Assembly (NCBI GenBank): GCA_964019335.1
Contig: OZ025708.1
Span: 441,501-505,500, forward strand
Reading direction: 5' to 3'
Length of the DNA: 64,000 bases
Source of the DNA: Diplonema japonicum
Lineage: Eukaryota; Euglenozoa; Diplonemea; Diplonemida; Diplonemidae
Below are positions 48,101 to 48,115 of this stretch, in pieces. The position numbers and the translations under genes are program-made. Under the pieces are notes generated by a model. The model saw only the letters and a program-made list of their open reading frames with translations. It did not search any database and was not told the DNA's origin. The first letter of the stretch is position 1. Each line of letters starts with the position of its first letter.

Positions 48101-48115
48101 AAAGAGGTCAACTAG
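9107..48115 (+). CDS. Giant 13,002-residue multidomain surface protein (vWA/EGF/Cys-repeat adhesin-like)
   Basis: This is one uninterrupted frame of 39,009 bp. Order: short signal peptide (about 1-16); cadherin-like plus C-type-lectin-like module (about 20-340); Cys-Trp-Asp modules; five vWA domains, starting at 11504, 13490, 15398, 17018 and 18597; 32 EGF-like repeats (about 3501-5260); a second cadherin-like module; thirteen more vWA domains (25848, 27398, 29768, 31343, 32858, 34409, 35969, 37517, 39095, 40610, 42164, 43685, 45212) with a third lectin module inserted at 28560; a run of Cys modules; two EGF domains; a juxtamembrane domain; a transmembrane helix (12941-12963); and a 39-residue charged tail. 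vWA, lectin and EGF domains all mediate adhesion, so a cell-surface adhesion or capture role is inferred. Predicted mass is roughly 1.4 MDa. The ATG at 9107 is the first after the candidate acceptor and gives a signal peptide. G/C-ending codons run throughout with no breaks, arguing for a functional gene. Confidence 0.93.
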   Translation: MHRPLMMLSLTASCHATFYNQGVPMTPFPDVKCSDITFTPGAGCNCNTEISGSVVDVEDGFDPATDTLTCGACAGLGITPNFDTTTGILQMSGAATIDEYAQAIASVTFTSTSGAGTSRRLTYNFGHAMYSTHTGHFYEYYPKNSVNCNTGGFCHWDDAQSECADKSKDILGLAGYLITITSQDEQDVASTKLHGEGWIGSADIAKEGEWRWLTGPEGCPPYNLALTGAARTACDMGYPLPENKNPCTGPDCGQGQLIGTGKGSSFKTASGAYENWESGEPNEYSKDCSPATCSTTGEDYGHYYGNGKWNDYPNGHNRIEGYVCEWGGVGELCMKDDDVFGSQIVVAGCDSYKNRGACEARLPADSCKWDTTQSPAKCVETGCHRYGDETTCEGDVTCDWDTTKSPPECVDNYCAVTHLTEADCNADNTADGPCYWNTNIPGDQKCQTLVCADVTDKCKCIQSSPQCQWDSSKGSCHNPSITNTAVCGDLNTETACMADTTCNWDTSKTPLCQLSECYPLCTQLTCVAKAGCAWDGTDCRREPPGCAAHTNAAACQQDEKCLWNVMWSTANTCVENPCRTHTDQQSCTAVAVEMPSPCTPPAGNPDYCFLNVCDFDSTKTPTCYPKDCLQTSEGTCLAESGCQWVPLQTPPPVGPPSTLVEYCTEEKCKHTTVQLCENDPYCKWDDQLTTCVEAPCPKHPDELSCDQDNVCHWDASTSPPICTPTECGVHTTQGTCDTNTNCMWDGSSTPAHCTAATCEKYNAPSPRDKCGCVADPECSWVVDTTGSGNDHCAKTSYSTCPDLDVAFVIDGSGSMSRSFGNHPHGFYGLLETLRDWVKTLPLTGEDHTVGGASNVKGGGFRLTFIQFSRAEATPAMDHPTNCAVGQCTDGLLSGNINELMGDIDWHEANYQAHWTYLHDALLDVADHTFLPSQSPSHRKHVVVVIADGGLTDYDGDACSGTSCGQCPSGCDSQWKPTYPGMLDDAQQKLRDEDVVVFGIVMRRFSYHTFQDDNAEAKLKPLVTDPKDDHFMNLMLDEIPGQVLEPFCDPNSKFGKTLIPPIDAKHYQCATWGFKDECNADSLCEWKTPRLATCASATGCPELNCQGIPQQYKGLYDCSKCKLQRATVICGASVKSSIDGTCEETHCAKCCNETCCNADAACSWKTPGETCERKVCEYTDQSACENDPDLLCKWDGSKCDPKPCGSIFVQEKCLNSTNNCQWDTSLDPPVCKQIPTCDTKTDPAVCKSDPGCEWDCNSTTCRDTKCSYPDPGTCSVDTDCEWLGTMCKEKKCTPAKTQVDCKDCDNCVWDPASSTCTEDKCKPLNQADCGSSDVCHWDNNECVTDYCPQYKDDEVECGHDPRCHWDSATTPPTCQPTTCTKDHNTQYPGLGDAPSQMGTIDDAACTNDPGCKTGTDSKGPYCAPASCSDHTKNCDCVRDTNCYWDPAVTAPAPKCKDNKVSSCPDLDVVFVLDGSGSMGASFGSHPHGYYAMLEMLRDWVRTLPLTGEDNTFGINSAVTGGTFRIAFVQFSIENEYWVCRNGADGCSKWSNWGSCTQPRLPAGRICSNGQLTGELTELENDLDWHEANYMGSLTYMAAALDDAVDIFHGSPAHRAHVLVIITDGQMNPLEPQRSQEIPAIRQKLDAEGVITFGVVVRKTAAHTKADIDAEETLKPVTSDAHDDHFVNVPLDDMLTEVFNDFCDPAGRFGAAIRQQAQNQNSANNTAPPAQSAAVPCSKWGVKLECRSDQACDWKTPAPTSCPGNGCTNLNCLELPAAQVSAGMTCANCKLSGGAVSCTAGSSNPVGSGYCGATSCEEHCAEVPCEQDTANDCFWDTDKCQRKVCSYPDKNACEADPDAMCMWDTTATPAACVPKKCLHFTQGTCDVDGDCQWDPATQDCKEKDPDCTTITDKLDCLNHVSDACDWKCDTNTCVQKVCRETTSTACGNSVDGCEWDAGSNVCHKQHCVGASTENACISDGACKWTAATSTCAESKCYKFATEATCDHDTDCHWDPTGCEGCKEKYCYKTFTDDASCNADPKGTCMWDSTNNKCVDKTCDSYNNPAMGTDRMCDCQADSRCVVDRSVPTAPVCRDQHFTQCPDLDVVVAFDGSTSMNNRFGTHPNGFEGLMEALRDWVQALPLTGEAAGVTSTDTNGRVRVGFSEWDQGVRLAECPSCACSPSVGSDGDGIPTTSSMNTKGKTPPRPADNCGKLTGDKAQLLADLDWHEGEKRRPQTLVKEAEEFAGETFKASPAYRKKILLIFTDGMIQDRASLGPAGAVLAAEGVQTFGIVLTRGNPNFLDQQNLDALKEIVTDPKDSHALMMQIDEAHQVLDDFCNPNSVFGALITSGSTTQPNTEPACDTIQSIPDCMARSTCQWNSITVACEDHPCFKHCGETDCIADTTNQCKFNNGTLQCEKTVCKDHLSQQECIDNDCKWDAAKDPRCYEGPCQATDQAGCNNLGKQCTWDTTIQPDPKCVETPCYYDNQTACVADTDCEWDDVCPDDADQKCVPKRCTQPDHQTQAGCTKDTWCVWTSALTCELGKCAKYPTEKCCDHDDGCHWDISSNPPVCGEKYCPKTYPTVATKDQCDADSKCMWDPSKQACVEEDCSKLDTCPCRAHPDCYWDAAHSKCTDAKYGECPTMDVIMLMDGSGSMDAWFGNHPHGFYGLIEILRDWAKTLPLTGELAGTNTGPGPVTGGLRLGFVQFSGSNPWWIYSGKSEAIQTPSGTGTGGHLSGDLTEINDDLDWHENNYMGDGTMIEKGLTMVGDMFDASHQHAVRPRILIIFTDGKIYDPNSLGPARTVLDQEDVQTFGIVIRKQQAHTKADVDAEATLKPITSDPHDDHFQNLMLDEISTKVLGDICDPNGKFGHLIVTNSPSTQAGVHAPCPNHADSHLCNADPGCEWHAASDECQDSPCIAHCDEQSCVQDTANLCTWNGTECWKETKCAYTDQTQCVNSPDLCVWDNGVCVLPPCTPNKNQADCEADKDGCAWVNQNGQDMCIVEPCSSDYQSVCSSDPACKWDYPLCGNTSKLQCMPKGCDYLTVKGDCDGDVHCVWDAAASTCKDRVCAQFRDERCCDKDATCKWDVTTDPAVCSQKKCPAIQTQPKCDEQSDCMWNSTTNTCVDLDCSKFPDMCPCNQHDKCYWKPGAGFAGTGACVAVEFGECPTLDIVLVLDGSGSMSAKFGNHPHGFDALMEMMRDWIETLPLNGEDASVGINSKKDNGGVRVGIVQFSGWNNWRSEARKTPGGVGSGGRLSGTLQQLEDDVDWHEDNYMGDGTMIEEGLTMAADMFHASPVDGRQRVLFIFTDGQIYDPNSLSGARAELDKEGVQVFGIVVRKATQHTKADLDAEKTLKPITSDPHDDHFKNVMIDEVPDLMKGICDPNGPWGHLIVKDPPQPSSGVHLPCPDYQTQGTCKKDPGCIWSDVGSVCLNSPCLLHCNDSACQGDPNNNCTWVNGSICTKAPDPTCDCAYTTGDPVYNENMCKANAMCVWDAASSVCQHDECAAGQPGNLTCGAVNQLCMDPTPAPCTDDYYCDCVPPATRDPTTQPGQAAAVCVLDECAVDCPTCAGTTCSDKNQDCFDPTPTVSSLSDWTCTCKPPYTGVAVANAAVCQIDECKDQTCGTCAKNTCSDKNQTCHDPDTTVSNDWTCTCPPPANQSAVAAAASSCDFDECTIHKDTCENADQTCHDPDQSVTGDWTCTCKPPSNGTATAQVAWCELDECVKTCPSCANTTCTGENQLCDDPNKGSHSTGDWTCTCQNPFTGSATAAAAICKLDECSALCTGTSCANATCSNVNQTCHDPDFTKLGDWTCNCPPPSKQLPSPQQPVMGCEVNECDLHKAVCENQGQVCEDPDQLVADDWKCKCVPPMNGTATAQPAECTIDECVASCATCANDTCSSEGQTCEDPDTSMHSTADWTCTCPPPYTGVAIANSATCLLDECAANCTDPTCAGTTCSDKNQTCHDPDTTTLGDWTCACPPPSQKQPVVGAPVVGCEENECDKMKQICENVGQTCDDPDQLTPNDWECKCAPPMNGTGVAKPAECTVDECASDCVGPTCANATCSDANQVCNDPDTAVHSTGDWTCTCPSPYSGVAIGSAAICRIDECVQTCPTCADNACSNASQICNDPDTSNLGDWTCSCPPPAQKPSQVGGPVAPSCDVDECDLHKDTCESQQQTCFDPDQGKVGDWQCKCVPPMNGTATAQPAECTIDECVASCATCANDTCSSKSQTCEDPDTSMHSTADWTCTCPPPTTGKAVANSAECVIDECVETCGTCSNGACASEGQTCHDPNVAANSTGNWICTCQPPSTGFATGKAAIPCVVDECKDPDNEKKCADAGQECVDPNPSLGSRNDWECHCIVPPATKNASAVMNPADCEYPGECKTDPEAKKCVAAGHICDDPNTDPMSTGDWVCMCPPPSTGNNVTATSPGGVAGMVCETNECVVVCPTCAQTASSPTNLCTAEGQECRDPDTTRYGDWQCECPAPWTGTPVTGGAANCSLDECVANCPSCSNGACSDEGQTCEDANTGVHDLKDWTCTCPLPGVGSATAKPATCVCDECSEADQKCSAAGQICFDPNTDCNSKKDYTCECKAPYSGTATAQAATCEVDECKENNATCTAVGQVCNDPDMTKLNDWECKCPPPSTGMAVGQAADTCKLDECVETCNTCAGTTCSDADQTCADPNTDAASTGDWICTCKPPAANNSATGKPAVCICDECVGDTLCAAANQSCYDANTVCNTPSDFVCECEPPMIGNATGSVATCSLDECEINGATCVAQGQECNDPDHTKVGDWECKCKPPSVGNATAQAAECVYDECKIQDCPTCANDTCSAAAQDCEDMNTSPTSTSDWVCKCPPPSNHTATGKVAVCDLDECKEPANAGKCTEMCVPGTLDCGQTCYDPDPTTASTGDWECLCPPPATGKMVAGPVVHCTYNECDEKETVCAAEGQGCEDTNQQTLNDWVCECLPPATGNATVRPARCLLDECKVQNCPTCANDTCSSVGQECEDPDTTATSTGDWVCKCPLPSTHEATAKPAVCEIDECDEPQNNCTANCVAPNTPNCEQTCFDPDTSPNSLGDWTCSCPPPTSGKAVAQAAMCTVDECVEHGATCTAEGQTCRDLNTSKLNDWECVCTAPAKGSAFAQKVKTCVLDECVEDCDTCSKNTCTDAGQTCEDPNTSESSKSDWICKCPSPSTNTATGKPATCEVDECKENGWKCTADCKGALNCAQQCFDPNTNTTSLDDWKCVCQPPSTDSAVAKAAICTVEPCIHDNEPACDQDPDGCEWSLLPTPVCKPIPCQHTKEVDCKAETGCEWLVYSGASTNAGTGAVSYEVLMPVKPFPAVATCDASCSCAAQNAVFVRVGDGYVNGKDSLTCGGCAAVGVTVNWQAAGGSLTVSGGAGVSGDNLAEIVASIEFTTSSTDGGKRSLSWNFGTVLDTAATATACGGVVDLVGGVCVTEKCDYGTDAECEADPFCDWVGGTTDPCVIAPCVLYPNEKECSKDPDCRFDVSSSPAMCKEKPCRAFKGSVECDAEDECMWNATQTKCVEKECSKFNDDRCQCHAEDRCYWDVRSTVPKCVESKYGQCPVLDVVMLLDGSGSMSEAFGRHPHGFYAMMEMIRDWVNTLPLTGEDHTVGKASTAPNGGLRMGIIQFSGPVPEAVKTPVGVGSSGSLTGDLTELQGDIDWHEANYIQGSTFIATGLNWAGTMFQFSPSTRQKVLIIVTDGAIKDTASLASAKAVLTAEGVKIFGVVLRKAAAHTQEDLDAEAALKPITSDPHDDHFMNVLIDDMPDQVLNGICDPNSKWGQLLMPGASSENQAGMHKPCPQHLVQMECTADPGCVWSSVGLSCVDSPCVAHCDSTKCTADTVNHCQWKVVNGTTDPSCWVETICAYNDETSCEADDECDWDASKPDCVERPCNQQTETECEADPKGCEWTAATKTCAEKPCKHTVEADCSADALCEWDACAGVAGGGACQKKSCDPTVFTDEVSCTKDARCQWVSGVTGFTCAQEPCAIHSGERCCNTEADCHWDISVSPAQCSVKYCAKMNANQAKCDSDSQCVYEGSSCVEKECGKLAECECRKDADCYWNGDKSFCTPFQFGQCPTLDLVLLLDGSGSMSQAFGRHPHGFDAIMEMVRDWVTTLPLSGEKGIVGVNSQANSGKVRVGIIQFSGVNAQGADPGRADAQATPAGIGSSGSLTGDLAELNTDIDWQETNYYGGGTMIAKGLTDVAQMFHASPNDGRQRVLIIITDGQIFDPDTQAVLQARGELDKERVQVFGVVVRKATAHTAIDDLAEQTLKPMVSVPKDDHFQNLMIDEVPTLVLGEICDPNGKFGRLVVGTNGSSSTGVNKPCKQHTLMGACNADPGCAWYDATLSCADTPCMQHCEEIPCRNDTANKCAWDSTKGLCQKEPQVGCDSLSMGECPKNPKCEVSKDNTTCVDKKCLHDTEQGCVTDPDKCVWNNIDQECTEKPCNHPDEATCENDALCDWNNGNNPLSYSKGVKMSPLNLTCNPTTTCMNGCAGLINGAAVSIDSADYVKGKDTLECAGCPALGMKTEWSVETGSLLLTSMDGQEKSLEKFTEALNQVTFATTSAAGNPRGITWNYGQGVYDARTGHYYRYYASNTVCQTTGGATTAGCTWEDAKQACAAKAFLGLSGYLMTASTDLDTEVARGRIAAEGWMGASATNGAWTWSTGPEAGTALNSYENWMTGEPSAVNGDGYFFPNGEWSSVAKTSDKAVLGYACEWGTTSGPACTGSVGSVIVNAGGCAEEKCTETSRTECVADPYCDWVVNTTACVQKPCTDVMEELPCNKKEGCHWSPSISPAMCVEEPCAKLKDTPTCNADNNCVWEDGKKMCVEKNCNDLSKCLCVEDPKCFWKAAGTSGSCVKNTYGACPTMDIVVLVDGSQSMSQSFGHHPHGFFALMEMLGDWIQSLPLSGEAATVGAASQANSGKVRVAVVQFSGHPQFFSPPNTWSGPVVESVAVSPVGVGTAGRLSGASAELKSDVDWHESNYLEAGTYIAKGLKRASTIFTSSSPVDGRQRVLMIFTDGMIEDAGTDKDIMVQARQDLDGLSVQTFGIVVRRFAQHTQTDVDAEATLKPIVSAPQDEHFMNLQIDEVPDQALNGLCDPNGPWGHLIVAPQTTQAGVHQPCQNYLGKTTCVADKGCTWSDVLTSCLDSVCVPHCDQPTCEGETSTKCVWDGSLEECFKKPVCQYSDKVNCNNDEECKWDSNKCIEKPCNYPDETSCIADTGADCVWSTVTKKCSEKPCNYNNTADCGADGGCQWEDTCKEPEDQMCIVKPCMHSNETACKEDVMCAWNASGCAVATCAHYPDEKCCNRDDGCYWNVQQAPAVCSQHPCRLLGSEGTCNADRNCMWEGGSSTCLEKSCGKYTTRCPCEADPDCFFVVGSNHCTFQRYGTCPTLDVVVLLDGGVSMERKFGRHPQGFYALVEVVRDWARTLPLSGSAAGATPANNNAVRLAFVQFAGSSLWPSGDAKQALSSTGTGTSEGRLTGVLSEVEKDLEFQEDNFMGGNAARQPAPQTTYLLAGLQKASSLFKAGPVDGRRRVLIVVADSPLDDKDKYQTVMADLAASQVEVFAATVRPFTAQSAGDLQADADLKEVVSDPKDGHFVSVEIDQLAASLNGLCDPNSQWGGFIAATAVDREPCNLRVGKTACNKDSGCVWFDTTLSCGDSPCLTHCEAPVCVADTANRCVWNGASCEKEEVCKHPDLVACEADPECEVDKGTCIGKKCKHDTEQGCVADPDSCVWNNLDQACGEKPCNYDNLDQCVLDLKCEWKSLVPECLPKLCTYGNQTACETTEPGMCVWESTDDKCVPAPCKQYQSEIECKLDEGCDWTSECEPKYCERYAGDAGACDSDGLCMWDETKKKCVDKECGAFQNDTCRCHKDADCFWDKGVCKTAKFGECPTLDIVLAVDGSASMTQTFGRHPHGFYGLMEVLKTWTGKLTLSGEKAGTPTTALTGKTRIGVVQFSGKPAIKIPGKDLVDGAQKTPTGTGSGGRLSGDRAEVDADLVWQETNFMEGGTYIAAALDVSADMFQASPRDGRKRVLLIFTDGQIQDADKLVDARKRLEQEEVITFGIVVRRFDAHTQTDIDAEATLKPITSEPHAEHYYNLLLDEISDTLDGLCDPNSMWGKYVVETAQAGVHKPCGNYNEKEACNEDVGCAFRDVLAACVDTPCIKHCSEGLCANDTANKCFWKADESVCYKEEGCSKYKNDGDCGVDTTCAWREDKCVDKPCDYPDENSCTADSTYDCEWSSKDGTCTEKPCQYTEEAGCKGDAKCLWDVACIGTGIPAMCVRKPCDHPTAVECSSDTSQCEWSGTACAMKTCTAYVDERCCNANEKGEGCHWDVKQSPAVCSVDPCRVYGSENACNSERACMWEGTKCGEKDCNKLTDKCACEADPDCFYSTAPGKPHCTFQRYGTCPTLDVVVLLDGGVSMERKFGRHPQGFYALVEVVRDWAQTLPLSGEAAGAASAQNSQAVRLAFVQFAGSESWAPSDSRQALTATGTGTSEGRLTGSLSEVEADLTFQEANFMGGSLLTQPTPQTTYLLAGLQKAVSLFRTSPVDGRKRVLIIVTDDELDDADKHQTARAELDQAQVQVFGVVVRPFDTHTTLDEKAQQTLQPLVSDPKTGHIVNVQVDEIAASLNGLCDPNAAWGKYVGVVAEGRQPCQLHSLKDPCNKDAGCVWFDATLSCADSPCLEHCDGAECAADTVNLCQWNGTVNSCGKEEVCSYPEPSECGVNTECEWKNNVCIGKECKHDNEQGCLADPAVCVWDNVKQDCKKKPCVYDNMDSCNLDLECSWNVDAVECEVKKCNYGNQTACETMEPGMCVWETSPDKCVPAPCKQYGNEKLCMADDSCEWSTAIAPGTCEVKYCRKYCNMETSICNEDECNQDPACLTEPATSICKKKECGMLRDQCACHKEPDCFWLSGERTCVDQKYGTCPTLDLVVVFDGSASMSQVFGRHPHGFYGMVEMLRAWVGGLPLSGEKAGAPVTTGPTSRKIRVAFVQFSGVATAPLTTTPIAGSAIKTPAGVGAAGRLSGDFAELSADLDWHEANYMEKGTYVNLGLQMAASILSSSPTDGRRRAVYVITDGQLQDQAYLEDVKGKLDSVSAEVFGIVVRRFASHTKVDTDAEEALKPITSSPHDKHFVNVDMDELASSSGPLTQLCDPATDFGSSIAMGVAGGKHQPCNAYATKKDCMKDVGCAWNQLSCGTSPCVMHCNETTCNQDVVNECVNGWDSTDETCYREAVCAGSTVTTCVAETGCQWNGSTCEVKPCYHTSEDGCIADTEYVCEWKQSECGVKPCVMHTDALACTGDTTGCVWNSSTSKCTPVKCTPYNIKDECKADVLCQWEEVGSRCVVRPCVEYADDRSCDADKKCHWDTTAAPGSCQLKPCARYENETTCGLDTGCKWDGTEQVCVKKTCHTIPGKCECQQDAACFWSTAGGHARCEEQVFGKCPTLDAVLVLDGSGSMSQSFGRHPHGFYAMMEMIRDWVKTLPLSGELSSVGPSSAAATGGVRLGLVQFSGEPNSVNPATGGVVNSAQRTPPAVGSGGRLSGDLAQLESDITWHEDNYMAQLTFIEEGLNMAANMLTNDSPLDGRRRIVIIITDGVLMDGDRLTTVRAKLQQLQVITFGIAVRRFNAHSAEDDAAEAALKPVVSEKEDDHFMSLTMDEIPEEVLSGLCDPNSKWGKFVSAADGGSSGTGNGTVPCAQLDGKITCNRNTGCVWSDTTLSCGATPCYDHCDQASCDGDVDNHCTFETATQGCTKKPPCSYTAAPECSKDAECMWENGNNKCVEKPCQHEDEEPCLLDTEGCVWDSVEKKCTPEPCQRQTTKVGCDDLADICVWDTAGQNGDVCKPKRCVSCPAGNQTCCESAENKIWCDYTAGNTCVEKPCVGYVDELSCSSATESQCEWDPTTSPGMCKEKYCAKFNETTCDLEPACAWDFGTCDTKRCEDVHEHCSCTTDPSCFWHDGTCVDVHYGACPTMDIVVLLDGSGSMTQSFGRHPNGYFALIEMLKDWVYLLPLPGDIGAAGKDPTKYAPGSARVAIVQFSGDKNLAGASSALVSTDGAKGRLSGYVPELRQDLSFQEHNHMAKDTFLNEALDMAAGLFSGPLYPVDGRRRIVLVLLGSPVLDESMLSGPLGKIQAIGAHLVGIVVRRSDSHATLDNDAAASLEPIVTEPTEAHFKNVAIDNLKEEVFDKWCNPNTPWGSWLVDLKATDSHLPCSFHSGSPECNRDSGCAWDDGLVACTVTPCLQYCSKALCEDLSDPAYRCQFNVTGDSTCTKEKICAYADEQGCMADYECTWTMNRCEPTPCQHHTEPACVSDLVGCEWADDKCTVKKCLYTTPENCTNSDGECEWDPTASVCGPKTCTHTTEKECTDDVKCDWENPTCKKKKCVEHLEEGSCISEAGCEWEVDTSPAYCKETYCHRWTAEANCNLDAACAWDGSICVPSTCMRNNGKPCDCAADPSCFWVESRKSCVEAAFGACPPLDIVVLFDGTESMEGAFGRHPNGFDAVMEMLKDWVKSLPLNGDSYIVPKTSASTAGIRVAFVQVGSNVQPMLVTSPTNPATPSAAGLLSGDMNQLLGDLAFHSANMLGGNGRYMENAVKHAETALSSQSPTTRKQVVLMLTSGKVSDEDKLKLAMATLDPTVQVFGATVRRLSTRTSEDNAAADQMKTLVSVTHAEHFLDLEIDELNEKVFSALCDRTKTFGAAMLKDSVLVSSGTNNQPCSTYSVAGNCRADTGCVWSESLLQCTAHPCRSHGCDQTACTTDTACDWTQEGSCYKKPPTCPSQQTQPTCEAVTENGGCAWVMVDVNVYRCVEKPCVGHQAEDSCITDPNVCEWNSKTSECTKKECTYPTEQECTSAPEVCEWSVDHCKKQRCTAVDEAVCVTDDACEWDTVCKFKKCRQYDDEQTCDHDDQCHWDVSESPSKCDVKVCLRYTSEGACETDPELRCSWDATNNKCANKDCSEITTPCPCNKDLGCYWDTSFDVNGGACVSGSFGGCPLMDVVVLVDGTTSMKSAFGRHASGYQAVMEFLRDWARTLPLSGDSGKVAASVKVDGGVRLGVVQFAAQGRATKTGPTVGSGGHVTGMLSELEADLDYQEAKMIDTSDAYIAGALQLAQAMFTRPERKKVLIVISDSIVMDAGRAEVNAAVSSLFGAGVKVFGVLLRPAAAFPSTAGDARDAMLNVLSDVRDEHFLDAQIEDLKTILDTLCDPSKQFGHLIASAEGGAGALKPKQPCPMYFEKNVCNKDAACRWSASLLVCSDSACVRHCDEDVCKADTSNLCKWDATEQICFKKPICDHPISECAADPGCEWKAADSVCVEKECQHQAESGCLSDPVGCIWDSQTDHCLPRPCIYTAEQACNLDPTCTWDAAIVGTQAWAPCVEQPCTTTNPTECLKDSRRCQWEANKCTVKPCVQYLDEKTCDHDEACHWDVSESPTICSEKYCRKMKSEGLCNDNAKCAWNSGDSLCKEVVCSDLADQCACNERELCTWDKQSTVCKNVDFGGCPSMDVAVVFDGSGSMSQSFGRHPHGFYAMIESLRDWFKTLPLTKEPAGTSAPAPGVRVGLIQFSAPNGALKTPPGTGTGGRFSGNLAELQVDLDWHEANYAMQQTYISEALSFAGLMFQSAAASGRAKILLILTDGKIHDASQLSTARAVLDGQGVQTFGVVLRRFDQHTQTDIDAEEVLSTIVSEPREDHYMNIPLDDFSETVLKDFCDPNSKFGEIILAYQGATGAGHVPCGSHNEAATCWKDGQCFWSDVEVACQWSSCHKHCSQEVCEASKDEQDKACAWTDGCGRTVECTQTTENACKTAECFWDTTTDPTCVVMPCTATSEDGCVADPHGCEWDDVTHVCKVKECNDKTQMPCDAKAICEWDGAIDQCVEKPCVPYTTQAECEKHSFDCKWEGDACKVVNGCVVYTNEKECNTDASGDCEWKTAHSPAHCGVKVCRTYGTEADCEAADKGAADGCAWDKTKMKCDEGVILCKGETAPCSCGQMPGCMWDTRTSKCAASMFSNCPAVDIVIAIDGSLSMGERFGRHPHGFFAVSEMVLDLAKTLPLSGEAAGVASDASLPSGFRVGTVQFSAQREAMKAPAGTGTEGRLSGVLAEIDADVHWHEDLFTSHATDASYLTQAMEMAAKMFDSSPADRKKVLLVVADGDILDAEASSMVTVSGLLEQQRVQVFAVHVRLYNTASPQDEKDTAKMEAFVTSPSNSHVQDVTMEELEDVFASLCNENSTFGYFLSKHGESVHKSSCSEWAILAGCEADSSCMWSAVKSACTASPCVQHCAQEECEADVANMCGWDGASCSRKVCAYTVKDSCDAVQGCRWSTGVTGLEECKPEVGCPAKYTSEKCVTDVNCKWDASDSQCKERHGCVVYTSLPECNADGECAWNTATAQCEDKTGCAVHIAEMTCTPDNECTWDAMSNVCVEKNCAYYKDAVACEAPGVGGACKWNTTDGKCVEVEGCASYNAEAASAQANCNDDVMCQWKENTCVDKTGCARYIAEVTCDRNKDESGVQCAWNGTTCEQAKGCARHTDSITCLGNTGENCDWFTGDDMGTGGEAVCAEKCPARTSAPVCVEQAGCGWVDNKCAKLGCAVHTLKQPCDDDSRIGGCEWLPDQGKCAPKNPGACIIRDEDSCVAGTGSERNKCKWVGANDGEAAPGQQGGACIVNPNHGKCGTDNKGCCKCKPGWSGLECNLCGFEESSDRETCTLCSREGTCSNHGKCGEDNLCVCDGGWTGADCSLRGCADAAPYWYTAYPNQPLKDQTFSLIIHGCFNASSTKDRVVRVVNATGDPSEDCKQAQCTETETNKALVIGTGGCMKAVQQNMSLVEPVSEMELLVDVKATFEATKSENEYTVCWFDGTGFKPLVTHDRDGNRKDTIKVTAEADADTGLITEKGGNGGGGEECCEGLKLGEACLPAALILVLWIVIVALIAFLVFSLIKSQKEKGDLDGKSYNKKFDDFEMEDGNRTMLRDEDKEVN
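9152..10140 (+). other. Domain: cadherin-like plus C-type lectin-like module 1
   Basis: A strand-rich segment with VDVEDGFDPATDTLTC, LGITPNFDTTTGILQMSG and ASVTFTSTS matches the pattern of cadherin-like repeats in large bacterial surface proteins. It is followed by a C-type-lectin-like stretch: TGHFYEYY, GLAGYLITITSQDEQ, GEGWIGSAD, EGEWRWLTGPEG, YENWESGEPNE, then GNGKWNDYPNG and GYVCEWGG. The same domain pair occurs side by side in bacterial giant adhesins, from memory of those families. Ligand unknown. Confidence 0.7.
10141..19600 (+). repeat. Repeat block 1: Cys-Trp-Asp modules with five vWA domains
   Basis: Each small module is about 35-40 residues and follows Cys-x(6-8)-Cys-x(2)-Asp-x(2)-Cys-x-Trp-Asp/Asn-x(3-10)-Cys-x(3-5)-Cys, for example CEGDVTCDWDTTKSPPEC. 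An N-terminal run of about 14 modules leads into vWA1; after that each unit has roughly nine modules plus one vWA. The vWA domains carry the metal-site motif DGSGSM (DGSTSM in vWA3), a Thr in a GTM/LTY-type strand and a TDG-type third metal-site motif (ADG in vWA1). All five look capable of binding metal. Unit spacing falls from 1,986 to 1,579 bp. The Cys module resembles PSI-like or ciliate surface-antigen repeats, but I cannot assign it to a named family. Confidence 0.85.
19607..24890 (+). repeat. Array of 32 EGF-like repeats in the giant protein
   Basis: By hand I count 32 units of about 50-60 residues (residues ~3501-5260). A typical unit begins DEC or NEC and runs through QxCxDPDT, DWTCTCPPP, a GxAxA stretch and C-x-[IVL] before the next DEC. 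The [IVL]-[DN]-E-C junction is typical of calcium-binding EGF-like domains, which form stiff rods when tandem. Units near 20681-20870 and 21662-21850 are nearly identical at DNA level, indicating internal duplication. Confidence 0.85.
25038..25464 (+). other. Domain: cadherin-like module 2 (no lectin part)
   Basis: After the EGF array a segment with YVNGKDSLTCGGCAAVGVTV, GGSLTVSGGAG and SIEFTTSSTDGGKRSLSWNFG matches the first half of module 1. It ends without a C-type-lectin part and runs directly into Cys modules. It is a partial copy of the module seen at 9152 and 28560. Confidence 0.7.
25465..45895 (+). repeat. Repeat block 2: ~1.55-kb higher-order repeat with 13 vWA domains
   Basis: vWA domains 6-18 recur every 1,515-1,578 bp, except for one 2,370-bp interval that holds lectin module 3. 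Each unit is one vWA (~230 residues) plus about nine Cys modules (~285 residues). The vWA openings share CPTLD(I/V/L)V, DGSxSM and FGRHPHGFY. Metal-site residues are degraded in several: vWA9 and vWA11 have DGGVS, vWA15 has DGTES and vWA16 has DGTTS; the later TDG is lost or changed in vWA9, 11, 14, 15 and 16. Units 9+10 and 11+12 are a recognisable two-unit duplication. Confidence 0.85.
28560..29395 (+). other. Domain: cadherin-like plus C-type lectin-like module 3
   Basis: This complete copy has KGKDTLECAGCPALGMKTEW, FTEALNQVTFATTS, TGHYYRYYAS, LGLSGYLMTAS, AAEGWMGASA, YENWMTGEPS, FFPNGEWSS and GYACEWG. It is inserted inside a vWA/Cys unit, making the interval between vWA7 and vWA8 about 0.8 kb longer than the rest. 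The segment replaces no vWA. Confidence 0.75.
45896..48115 (+). other. C-terminal region of the giant protein: Cys modules, EGFs, transmembrane helix, tail
   Basis: After vWA18 comes a run of about 14 Cys modules, many of a variant ending in a GC pair (KxGC). Two EGF-like domains follow at about 47170-47405 (HGKCGTDNKGCCKCKPGWSG and HGKCGEDNLCVCDGGWTG). A juxtamembrane domain with six or so Cys and several N-glycosylation sequons runs to about 47865. A Gly-rich hinge and CCEG precede the hydrophobic helix at 47927-47995. The tail starts with basic residues (KSQKEKG) and is rich in Asp/Glu. This is a type I topology with the repeats outside. Confidence 0.85.
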
